DNA of 64,000 nucleotides from Stutzerimonas stutzeri (GTDB lineage: Bacteria > Pseudomonadota > Gammaproteobacteria > Pseudomonadales > Pseudomonadaceae). The notes under the pieces are model-generated. The model did no database searches and was not told where the DNA came from. It saw nothing but the letters and a program-made list of their open reading frames with translations. Where the stretch lies: the NCBI RefSeq assembly GCF_013522825.1, contig NZ_JAAMQZ010000001.1, positions 186,001-250,000 on the forward strand, written 5' to 3'. Of this stretch, positions 8,385-18,568 are shown piece by piece (the first letter of the stretch is position 1; every line of letters begins with the position of its first letter). Both the position numbers and the translations under genes were made by a program.

Positions 8385-8525
8385 ATCGAAAACCCTTGTG
8401 GTAATGGACTTGCATCGGAGTGCCGCTGAAACTTGGCGAAACGACCGTTGTAGAGCTTAGGCGCTCTACGGATAGCATGCCACGGCAGGCGTATCCGACG
8501 ACTGGAGCGGGAGGATATCGATCAC

Positions 8526-8539
8526 TTGATCGTCGTCAA
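8526..8539. promoter_or_regulatory. ANR/DNR-like box upstream of ydcH-like gene
   Basis: TTGATCGTCGTCAA matches TTGAT-N4-ATCAA in nine of ten positions. It is centred at 8532.5. TATATC at 8561-8566 lies where a -10 hexamer should be for a class II site, predicting a start near 8574, 22 bases before the small gene at 8596. mscL is divergent but its start is about 140 bases away. Confidence 0.65.
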
Positions 8540-8595
8540 CCAGTTAATACGAATACAGCCTATATCGTGACGACTTTCCATCTGGAGCAGCTCTC

Positions 8596-8850
8596 ATGCC
8601 TATCGAACACTCCCAACTGAACAAAGATTTCCCTGAAAAGAGCGCACAGCTGCAAAAACTCCGTCAGGAAAACCCGGCGTTCGCCCACAAGGCCGAAGAA
8701 TACGAAGCCGTGTCCCAGCGCATCACCAACGAGGGCCTGGCCCCGACAGCGCTCGAAGCGCTCAAGCAGGAACAGGCCGCACTGAAGAGCGACATCGCCA
8801 AGCAACTCAAGCACGCCTCCAGCAGCTGCTGCGGCGGTTGCGGCGGCTAA
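8596..8850 (+). CDS. YdcH/DUF465-like small protein with Cys-Gly tail
   Basis: This 84-residue, highly charged helical protein resembles the DUF465 (YdcH) family: it has the pattern of a KLRQENPAFAHKAEEY helix followed by a second helix rich in Lys, Glu and Gln, probably a helical hairpin. Unlike short YdcH proteins it ends in SSSCCGGCGG, three cysteines in a flexible glycine tail that could bind metal or form disulfides. The gene stands alone behind a near-perfect ANR/DNR box with a well-placed -10, so low-oxygen induction is likely. No biochemical role is known to me. Confidence 0.8.
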   Translation: MPIEHSQLNKDFPEKSAQLQKLRQENPAFAHKAEEYEAVSQRITNEGLAPTALEALKQEQAALKSDIAKQLKHASSSCCGGCGG

Positions 8851-8918
8851 ATCGCCCAGGAACCAGGCCCGCCGCCCCGACGGGCCTGCAACCTCCCCCA
8901 AAGGCCGAATCGTAAGAC

Positions 8919-8975
8919 GTAGGGCCGAATTCATTCGGCCACGGTTCGCAAAAGACCGAACAAGTTCGGCCCTAC
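8919..8975. repeat. REP-like inverted repeat, GTAGGGCCGAA family
   Basis: GTAGGGCCGAA at the left end is matched by its inverse TTCGGCCCTAC at the right end, enclosing an inner palindrome TTCATTCGGCC and GACCGAACAAG. A relative lies at 22333-22394. It follows the ydcH-like gene and may also stop transcription. Confidence 0.7.
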
Positions 8976-9000
8976 GAGGCCGCGTTTACACCGTATCCGC

Positions 9001-9036
9001 CTACAACAACCCACCAAACTTGAACCCCGTCCAGAT
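9001..9036 (-). pseudogene. Relic copy of the CopD-like gene's 3' end
   Basis: Read on the minus strand, this segment encodes IWTGFKFGGLL and a stop, closely resembling the last residues of the neighbouring CopD-like protein (VWVGAGFRFGGLW and stop) at both protein and DNA level. It is cut off from that gene by the REP-like pair at 9038-9154. It appears to be a leftover or duplicated gene end. Confidence 0.55.
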
Positions 9037-9037
9037 C

Positions 9038-9154
9038 GTAGGTCGGGTTAGCCGAAGGCGTAACCCGACGCGCAGCCACGAACGGCACGGAGCTTTACCT
9101 CATGACATGCCGAGAGCCCGCTCGTCGGGTCGGTAAAGCGTGACCCCACCTACC
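9038..9154. repeat. REP-like pair, GTAGGTCGGGTTAGCCGAAGGCG family
   Basis: The left unit (9038-9069) is a palindrome in which GTCGGGTTA pairs with TAACCCGAC around GCCGAAGGCG. The right unit holds TCGGGTCGGTAAAGCGTGACCCCACCTAC, similar to a unit at 24587-24616. The outer ends GTAGGT and ACCTAC are inverse of one another, so the pair looks like a BIME-type unit. Its right edge supplies the stop codon of the CopD-like gene. Confidence 0.6.
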
Positions 9155-9584
9155 AAAGCCCGCCAAACCTGAACCCTGCCCCGACCCAGACGAAGGCCAC
9201 CGCCGTCAGGGTGATCAGCAGGATATGCAGCCCCAGCTGCGGCAAGCGCTGGGCATCCAGCTTCGGAATCAGCGCCAATCGCGCATGCACGCCCAGCAGC
9301 GCGGTAAAACCCAGCAGCACCAGCTTGGCCTGCACCAGATGGGCAATGGGCGAGCCGCCAAACCACTGCGAATGCGGCAACCACAGGCTCGCCATCCACA
9401 GGCCGGTGACGATCTGCACCAGCAACGCCGGGATACCGATACGCTCGTAGATCTGCTCGAAATTGCGCACCGGTTGCGGATCACGCTGGCGCATGGCCCT
9501 GGGCAGCACGCCGAACAGCAACACCAGATGCCCGCCAACCCAGACGCTGGCGCCCAGCAGATGCAGAAACAACAGATGGCGCAT
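9150..9584 (-). CDS. CopD-family integral membrane protein
   Basis: This 144-residue protein has about four transmembrane helices. It opens with MRHLLFLHLLGASVWVGGHL, a pattern typical of the CopD / DUF2269-like membrane family, with an early histidine and a W-V-G-G-H motif that may bind haem or copper. It is much shorter than true CopD and resembles the stand-alone CopD-domain proteins. AGGAG precedes the ATG. The TAG stop lies inside a REP-like repeat. An ANR-like box (9641-9654) is placed so that transcription would begin about 22 bases before the start codon. The exact function is unknown. Confidence 0.8.
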   Translation of the reverse strand: MRHLLFLHLLGASVWVGGHLVLLFGVLPRAMRQRDPQPVRNFEQIYERIGIPALLVQIVTGLWMASLWLPHSQWFGGSPIAHLVQAKLVLLGFTALLGVHARLALIPKLDAQRLPQLGLHILLITLTAVAFVWVGAGFRFGGLW

Positions 9585-9640
9585 GGCAATTCACTCCTGA
9601 TCGGTTGCTCACAGTCTGGTCGCTCGCACATCGCTTGTGG

Positions 9641-9654
9641 CTGATGACAATCAA
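9641..9654. promoter_or_regulatory. ANR-like box between CopD-like gene and radA
   Basis: CTGATGACAATCAA matches TTGAT-N4-ATCAA in nine of ten positions. The class II geometry fits the minus-strand CopD-like gene (start near 9606, ATG at 9584) better than radA, whose leader would be only about 11 bases. TATCAT at 9662-9667 may be the radA -10 element. Confidence 0.5.
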
Positions 9655-9699
9655 GTCAACCGCTATCATGCGACTCCCCTTTCCTGACCCGGAGTTCCC

Positions 9700-11061
9700 A
9701 TGGCCAAGGCCAAGCGCATGTACGGCTGCACCGAGTGCGGCTCGACCTTTCCCAAGTGGGCCGGCCAGTGCGGCGACTGTGGCGCCTGGAATACCCTGGT
9801 GGAAACCGTCATCGAAGGCGCCGCGCCACCCTCGGGCCGCGCTAGCTGGGCCGGTGATCAAGCCAATATCAAGACCTTGGCCGAAGTCAGCGTCGAGGAA
9901 GTACCGCGCTTCTCCACCGCCTCCGGCGAGCTGGACCGGGTGCTCGGTGGCGGCCTGGTGGACGGCTCGGTGGTGCTGATCGGCGGCGACCCGGGCATCG
10001 GCAAGTCCACCATCCTGCTGCAAACGCTGTGCGCCATCGCCCAGCGCTTCCCGGCGCTCTACGTCACCGGCGAGGAATCGCAGCAGCAGGTGGCCATGCG
10101 CGCGCGGCGCCTGGACCTGCCGCAGGACAAGCTCAAGGTGATGACCGAGACCTGCATCGAAGCCATCATCGCCACCGCGCGACTGGAAAAGCCCAAGGTG
10201 ATGGTGATCGACTCGATCCAGACCATCTTCACCGAGCAATTGCAATCCGCGCCGGGTGGCGTCGCCCAGGTGCGCGAGAGCGCGGCGCTGCTGGTGCGCT
10301 ACGCCAAGCAGAGCGGCACGGCGATCTTCCTCGTCGGTCACGTGACCAAGGAAGGCGCCCTCGCCGGCCCGCGCGTGCTGGAACACATGGTCGACACCGT
10401 GCTGTATTTCGAGGGTGAATCCGATGGTCGCCTGCGCCTGCTTCGGGCGGTGAAGAACCGCTTCGGCGCGGTCAACGAGCTGGGCGTGTTCGGCATGACC
10501 GACAAGGGCCTGAAGGAAGTCACCAACCCCTCGGCGATCTTCCTCACCCGCGCCCAGGAGGCGGTGCCCGGCAGCGTGGTAATGGCGACCTGGGAAGGCA
10601 CCCGACCAATGCTGGTGGAAGTGCAGGCGCTGGTCGACACCAGCCACCTGGCCAACCCGCGCCGCGTCACCCTGGGCCTGGATCAGAACCGCCTGGCCAT
10701 GCTGCTGGCCGTGTTGCATCGCCACGGCAGTATTCCCACCTACGACCAGGACGTGTTCATCAACGTGGTGGGCGGCGTGAAGGTGCTGGAGACAGCGGCG
10801 GACCTTGCATTGATGGCAGCGGTGATTTCCAGCCTGCGCAACCGCCCACTGGATACCGATCTGCTGGTATTCGGGGAAGTGGGCCTGTCCGGCGAGATCC
10901 GTCCGGTGCCCAGCGGTCAGGAACGCCTGAAGGAGGCGGCCAAGCACGGCTTCAAACGCGCCATCGTACCCAAGGGCAACGCACCCAAGGAGGCGCCAGC
11001 CGGGCTGCAGATCATCGCGGTGACGCGCCTGGAACAGGCGCTGGATGCATTGTTCGAATAA
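9700..11061 (+). CDS. radA: DNA repair protein RadA/Sms
   Basis: RadA helps process recombination intermediates by promoting branch migration of strand-exchange structures. The 453-residue protein shows the whole family layout: N-terminal zinc finger with CTECG and CGDCGAWNT, a RecA-like core with Walker A GGDPGIGKST, the RadA motif KNRFG, and a C-terminal Lon-like domain without protease activity (GEVGLSGEIRPV). Length is normal and GGAG lies before the start. It is transcribed divergently from the CopD-like gene. Confidence 0.98.
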   Translation: MAKAKRMYGCTECGSTFPKWAGQCGDCGAWNTLVETVIEGAAPPSGRASWAGDQANIKTLAEVSVEEVPRFSTASGELDRVLGGGLVDGSVVLIGGDPGIGKSTILLQTLCAIAQRFPALYVTGEESQQQVAMRARRLDLPQDKLKVMTETCIEAIIATARLEKPKVMVIDSIQTIFTEQLQSAPGGVAQVRESAALLVRYAKQSGTAIFLVGHVTKEGALAGPRVLEHMVDTVLYFEGESDGRLRLLRAVKNRFGAVNELGVFGMTDKGLKEVTNPSAIFLTRAQEAVPGSVVMATWEGTRPMLVEVQALVDTSHLANPRRVTLGLDQNRLAMLLAVLHRHGSIPTYDQDVFINVVGGVKVLETAADLALMAAVISSLRNRPLDTDLLVFGEVGLSGEIRPVPSGQERLKEAAKHGFKRAIVPKGNAPKEAPAGLQIIAVTRLEQALDALFE

Positions 11062-11079
11062 GGCCATGCCCCGCTGGTG

Positions 11080-11130
11080 TCGGATTACGCCTTCGAAACC
11101 CGGATTACGCCTTCGGCCAATCCAGGCTAC
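11080..11130. repeat. REP-like repeat, GTAGCCTGGAT / CGGATTACGCCTTCG family
   Basis: CGGATTACGCCTTCG occurs twice in tandem, followed by GCCAATCCAGGCTAC. Its inverse, GTAGCCTGGATTAGCCGAAGGCG, is at 24616 and a variant at 39674-39706. It fills most of the gap between radA and the convergent PilZ gene. Confidence 0.65.
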
Positions 11131-11147
11131 GGTTTAACTTGTAGCAG

Positions 11148-11516
11148 TCAGGAGCCGTCCAGCGCCGCCAGTTCGCGTTCGAGCAAGGCTTCATCGCCCA
11201 GGTTGAGCTCGATCAGCCGCCGCAGATGGCTGATCGAGTCGACATCGATATGCCGGCAGACCAGCCCGATCAACGCGCCATCGGTGCGCGTCATCTCGAC
11301 GCTCATGCGTACCTCTGCATCGTCGGACAGCCGTATCCGCGCTTCGAGCGATTGAGCGGGCTCGACATCCCAGTCTGCCGGGCGATGCACCAGCAGGCCC
11401 TTGAGCGACAGATCATGCAGCTTGACCGCCCAATGTCGCGCCCCCTGTATCAGTTCGGTTTCGGCGTCAAAAGCGAAACGCTGGAAGCGCCGCCGCTCGC
11501 TTGATGTAGTGCTCAT
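11148..11516 (-). CDS. PilZ-domain protein
   Basis: This 122-residue protein is a single PilZ domain, a receptor for cyclic di-GMP. The binding motifs are present: RRRFQRF near the N-terminus (RxxxR) and DLSLKG some 25 residues later (D/NxSxxG). A beta-rich middle and a C-terminal helical segment follow. It has no output domain, so it probably acts by protein contact. The window also encodes two diguanylate cyclase-type proteins, but nothing links them directly to this gene. Stand-alone PilZ proteins are common in Pseudomonas. Confidence 0.9.
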   Translation of the reverse strand: MSTTSSERRRFQRFAFDAETELIQGARHWAVKLHDLSLKGLLVHRPADWDVEPAQSLEARIRLSDDAEVRMSVEMTRTDGALIGLVCRHIDVDSISHLRRLIELNLGDEALLERELAALDGS

Positions 11517-11554
11517 CAGACATCACTCCTCAATCGCTTGTGTCGCAACCGTCG

Positions 11555-12016
11555 TCACAACCAACGGCGAACACGTTGGCAATAGTCACCATACGCCTCG
11601 CCGAACAGCCGGGTCAGCAGCCTTTCCTCGTGTACGATCACGCCGCGCTGCATGCTGTAAATCAGCACCGGCAGCAGCAACCACGGCCAGAGGCTGCCCC
11701 ACAGCAACGCGATACCGCAATAGATCAGGCTATCGGCCAGGTAAATGGGGTTGCGCGAAAAGCGGAACGGCCCATCCTCCAGCAGTTTGGCAGGCTGACC
11801 GTAAGGGTTGACCGTGGTCTTTCGCCACAGCATCAACAGCCCGGCCCAGAGCATCAGCAGCAGGCCGGCGTCGATCAGCACCCAACCTGAATAGTGTGTC
11901 CAGAGATTCTGCCCCAGCGCGAACGGCAACAGCGCATCGAGTATCCAGGCGGCTCCGAGAAAAAGCAGGTAAATCAGCGGTGGCGGCAAGAGCGTTCGTG
12001 AAGCGCGTTTGAACAT
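11555..12016 (-). CDS. Isoprenylcysteine carboxyl methyltransferase (ICMT/PEMT)-family membrane protein
   Basis: This 153-residue protein has several hydrophobic helices and ends in the usual family signature: NPIYLADSLIYCG, then EERLLTRLFGEAYGDYCQRVRRW. These features mark small bacterial ICMT/PEMT-like methyltransferases, which use S-adenosylmethionine at the membrane. The substrate is not known, as bacteria lack prenylated CAAX proteins of the eukaryotic kind. It is followed at some distance by the PilZ gene and separated from glyA by a terminator. Confidence 0.85.
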   Translation of the reverse strand: MFKRASRTLLPPPLIYLLFLGAAWILDALLPFALGQNLWTHYSGWVLIDAGLLLMLWAGLLMLWRKTTVNPYGQPAKLLEDGPFRFSRNPIYLADSLIYCGIALLWGSLWPWLLLPVLIYSMQRGVIVHEERLLTRLFGEAYGDYCQRVRRWL

Positions 12017-12088
12017 CGAAAGTCATCCTGCGTGTAGGTTGCCGACAGTCTAGTCCCAACGCCCAGGGGCAGGCACACCCCAGACAGC

Positions 12089-12114
12089 AGAAAGCCCGCC
12101 AAGGCGGGCTTTCT
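12089..12114. terminator. Terminator after glyA
   Basis: A 12-bp stem (AGAAAGCCCGCC with its inverse) and a two-base apparent loop lie 19 bases beyond the glyA stop. On the minus strand the stem ends in a T-rich run. Confidence 0.8.
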
Positions 12115-12132
12115 GTCGAAGCGGCGAACGGC

Positions 12133-13386
<1,254 letters not shown>

Positions 13387-13471
13387 GGCAGTCCTCTGAG
13401 AATCAGCTGGCGGTATGAAAAGTGAGGCGCGGATTCTACCTCATCCACCGGGGTGCGGGTATGAGGCGTGG

Positions 13472-16471
13472 TCATGTGCAACATGAAGGCGGCGCGCCAC
13501 GGCCCCCCATGCAGGTCAACACCAACTCCTCGGCCGGCATCGGTCGCCCCAGGAAGAAGCCCTGCATCTCATCGCAGCCATGCTTGCGGAGAAAATCCAT
13601 TTGCGCCTGGGTTTCCACCCCCTCGGCGATCACCGACAGGTTCAGGCTGTGTGACATGGCGATGATGGCACGGGTGATCTGGCCATCCTGTTCACCTTGC
13701 GGCAGGCCATCGACGAAGCTGCGGTCGATCTTCAGCACATCGATGGGCAATTGCTTGAGGTAGTTCAGGGACGAATAGCCCGTACCGAAGTCGTCGATGG
13801 CGATCGAGAGCCCCAGACGCTTGAGCGAGTCGAGCATGCCCATCGCCTCGCCGATGTCACGCATCAGAATGCTCTCGGTCAGCTCCAGCTCCAGACAGGC
13901 TGGCTCGATACCTCTTGCCTGCAGGATCGCGGCAATGCGCTGGCCCAGCCGGCCATCGATGAATTGTCGCGCAGAGAGATTGACCGACACCCTCGGCACC
14001 ATCAGTCCGGCGGCATGCCAGGCGGCAATCTGCCGGCAGGCCTCATCGAGCACCCAATCGCCGACATCCACCACCAGCCCCAGCTCTTCCAGCGCCGGGA
14101 TGAACTCTCCCGGCGGCACCAGCCCACGCGAGGGGTGCCACCAGCGCAACAGCACCTCGACGCCAGTCAGGGTCACCCCATCGGCCAGATACTGCGGCTG
14201 ATAGTGTAGCACGAACTGGCGCTGCTCGATGGCATGGCGCAGGTCGCTTTCCAGCTCCAGGCGCTCCAGCGCGCTGGCGTTCATCTCGGCCTGGTAGAAC
14301 TGGAAATTGTTCTTGCCACGCTCCTTGGCGTGGTACATCGCGGTATCGGCGTTTTTCATCAACTGGCTCGTATCCTCGCCGTCCTGCGGACCGAGGGCGA
14401 TGCCGATACTGGCCGTGACGAAAAACTCGCGCCCCAGGAGCACGAAAGGCTCGGTCAGGCTGGCAAATATCCGTTCGGCCACATGCACCGCACGCGACAG
14501 CGCCTCGTCGCGCCCGCCCTCGGGTTGCAGCAGAAAGGTGAACTCGTCGCCGCCCATACGCGCCACCGTATCGCCTTCGTCCACGCAGGACGCCAGGCGC
14601 ACGGCAACCTCCCTGAGCATGCGGTCGCCGGCGGCATGCCCGAGCGAGTCATTGATCGGCTTGAAGCGGTCCAGGTCGAGGAACATCAGCACCACCCAAC
14701 TGGCGTGCCGCGCAGCCAGTTGCAGACTGCTGTGGAGCCGGTCCTGGAACAGCGCGCGATTGGGCAGCTGGGTCAGGCTGTCATAGTAGGCCAGACGATG
14801 AATGCGATTTTCGCTGGCCTTGCGCTCGCTCATGTCGCTGAAGAAGCAGACATAGCTGACCAGCTCGTTTTCCGCATCGTGCACCGCCGTGATGCCGAGC
14901 CAGCAGGGCTGTGCCGCGCCGCTCTTGCCCTTGATCCAGAATTCGCCCTCCCAGCTGCCACTCTCGGCGATCTGGGCAAGGATGGAACCCATCTGATTGC
15001 TCTGCTGGTCATCTGCGCCAAGCATCGTTGGCCAGCGCCCCGTCACTTCATCTGCGCTGTAGCCAGTGATGCGATTGAAGGCCGAATTGACCTGAGCGAT
15101 CCGCCCAGCCGGATCGGTAACCAGAATAGCCGCCGTGGAATGCTCGAATACCGTGGCGGCGCGGCGCAACTCCTTTTCCGCCTGACGCTGTTCACTGATG
15201 TCACGGCCGATGCACAGAGCACCATCGAAGCGGTGGTGCTCGTCCCAGATCAGCATGATGCGCAACTCAATGGCAACCATCCGTCCGTCGGCGGCGCGGC
15301 AGTCGAAATACAGCGTCTCGCCCCGCAGATTCTGGCCCAGCTCGGCCAGCGCCTGGGTATTGAAGGATGCCTTGCGCACCCGCCGCATCAGCTCGTAGAA
15401 ACGCGCAGCCTGACGTGGCCGGGTGACCAACTGTTCGAAGCCATGCTCCAGCGCCCATTCCGGACTGTAGCCGAGCACCGTCTGCACCGCCGGGCTGATG
15501 TAGTTGATGCGCACCGCGCTATCGGTGGTGAAGATCAAATCGCGCAGGCTGCCGGTGAGCATGCGGTAGCGGCGCTCGCTGTCGCGCAGCGAATGGCTGT
15601 GCTCGATATTGCTGGTGACATCGCGGGCCACGCCGATCAGGCGCTGGACCCGGCCCTGCTCGTCGCGCGTCAGTACCTGTTCGCAGATGTTGAACCAGCG
15701 CCAGCTGCCGTCACGGTGACGCCAGCGCAGCAACGACTCCTGCTCGGCACCATCGGCCAGCGCGCCGCGCAGCGCCAGCAGCCGCCAGATATATTCGGCG
15801 TCGTCCGGGTGGCTGATGCGCTGCCAGAAAGCATTGGCATCGGGGCCGCGCTCCTCCTCGCTGTAGCCCAGCCGGACGGCCAGGTTGCTGTTGCTGAACA
15901 GCAGCTGGCCGCTCGACAAATCCTGCACATAAAGGGTATCAGGCACGGCCTGCAATACTTCGGACCAGAAGCGTTCGCGCTCAGCCAGCGCACCCTGCGC
16001 CTGCTTCTCACCGGTCACGTCACGCAACACCCAGACGAATCCCGATGCGAGCCCCTCGTCATCCTGACGCAACGCCCCGCGGCTCACGGAAAGCATGCGC
16101 CACTCGCCATCCTGCAGCCGCCGCACGATATCCAGACACAGATCGCTATCGGCATTCGAGGCGTCGAACGCCTGTGGGTCAAGGTCCGGCAAAAGCTCCT
16201 GCAGGCGATAGCGCGACGCTTCGGCATTTTGCAGACCGAACATTGCTTCGGCACTGCTGTTGAGAAAGCGCAGGCGCCCGCTGAAATCGCTGATCAGAAT
16301 CCGCTCGTCGATGGCCTGCAGGGCAATCGACGAATAGCGCAGCGCCTGGCAATGGCTGGCCAGGCGACGCGGCAGCAACAGACGCGCACAGACCCGCACC
16401 AGCATCCTGCCAAACGCGGATAGCGTGGCGGGTCGGGTTGTCTGCGCTCGTCGAGAGTCGATTACGGTCAA
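13472..16471 (-). CDS. Four-PAS, GGDEF and EAL domain cyclic di-GMP protein
   Basis: This 999-residue protein appears to have no transmembrane segments. Four PAS-like domains follow at about 50-150, 170-290, 300-420 and 435-550; the second carries the PAC-type WRWFNICE and ends with IGVARDVTS. The GGDEF domain (about 560-725) has an intact GGDEF motif in VARMGGDEFTF. The EAL domain (about 735-985) reads EVLLRWW in place of EALLRW but keeps the metal and catalytic positions in NLSARQF, ELTESIL, DDFGTGYSS and EGVE. Phosphodiesterase activity is therefore likely; cyclase activity is possible. Signal inputs are unknown. Confidence 0.92.
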   Translation of the reverse strand: MTVIDSRRAQTTRPATLSAFGRMLVRVCARLLLPRRLASHCQALRYSSIALQAIDERILISDFSGRLRFLNSSAEAMFGLQNAEASRYRLQELLPDLDPQAFDASNADSDLCLDIVRRLQDGEWRMLSVSRGALRQDDEGLASGFVWVLRDVTGEKQAQGALAERERFWSEVLQAVPDTLYVQDLSSGQLLFSNSNLAVRLGYSEEERGPDANAFWQRISHPDDAEYIWRLLALRGALADGAEQESLLRWRHRDGSWRWFNICEQVLTRDEQGRVQRLIGVARDVTSNIEHSHSLRDSERRYRMLTGSLRDLIFTTDSAVRINYISPAVQTVLGYSPEWALEHGFEQLVTRPRQAARFYELMRRVRKASFNTQALAELGQNLRGETLYFDCRAADGRMVAIELRIMLIWDEHHRFDGALCIGRDISEQRQAEKELRRAATVFEHSTAAILVTDPAGRIAQVNSAFNRITGYSADEVTGRWPTMLGADDQQSNQMGSILAQIAESGSWEGEFWIKGKSGAAQPCWLGITAVHDAENELVSYVCFFSDMSERKASENRIHRLAYYDSLTQLPNRALFQDRLHSSLQLAARHASWVVLMFLDLDRFKPINDSLGHAAGDRMLREVAVRLASCVDEGDTVARMGGDEFTFLLQPEGGRDEALSRAVHVAERIFASLTEPFVLLGREFFVTASIGIALGPQDGEDTSQLMKNADTAMYHAKERGKNNFQFYQAEMNASALERLELESDLRHAIEQRQFVLHYQPQYLADGVTLTGVEVLLRWWHPSRGLVPPGEFIPALEELGLVVDVGDWVLDEACRQIAAWHAAGLMVPRVSVNLSARQFIDGRLGQRIAAILQARGIEPACLELELTESILMRDIGEAMGMLDSLKRLGLSIAIDDFGTGYSSLNYLKQLPIDVLKIDRSFVDGLPQGEQDGQITRAIIAMSHSLNLSVIAEGVETQAQMDFLRKHGCDEMQGFFLGRPMPAEELVLTCMGGRGAPPSCCT

Positions 16472-16696
16472 GCGAATCAGGCCTTCTGGGCTGGGGAGAA
16501 CTCAGGCTGTCATTAACATGACGCCGCACAGCGTCAAGAATACGCACATCAAGGCAAAGTGCCAGCATCAATTGCATAGCCGATGGTTTGCCCTGCCTGG
16601 AGCATTCCGGTAGCTTTGCCTGACTGTATTTGACCCGTCCGCCGCGACGGGATTCGCTTCATCCATCCCTTATCTTCGTCACGGGCATTCGTCTCC

Positions 16697-18364
<1,668 letters not shown>

Positions 18365-18370
18365 CCGACA

Positions 18371-18402
18371 CGACGAAGCCGCCAGTTCTGGCGGCTTCGT
18401 CG
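18371..18402 (+). terminator. Terminator after ettA
   Basis: A perfect 15-bp inverted repeat, CGACGAAGCCGCCAG and its complement, around TT begins seven bases after the stop. No long T run follows. Confidence 0.75.
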
Positions 18403-18568
18403 TAAAGTCATTGCCGTTTTTCTGCCACGACAAAACAGGAGCGGACTTCTAACCCGTTTGGACTAATGGCAAAGCGCTGGAATATCTGGATAATCGTGCA
18501 ATTTACCTATCCAGATCATCCGACCGCAACGGACGCATGATTCATTCAGGCGCGAAGGGAAAACCCGC

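Noticed and set aside
14234..16423. 729-residue plus-strand frame over the PAS-GGDEF-EAL gene
   Set aside because: Antisense frame without motifs; the minus-strand protein has all domain signatures.
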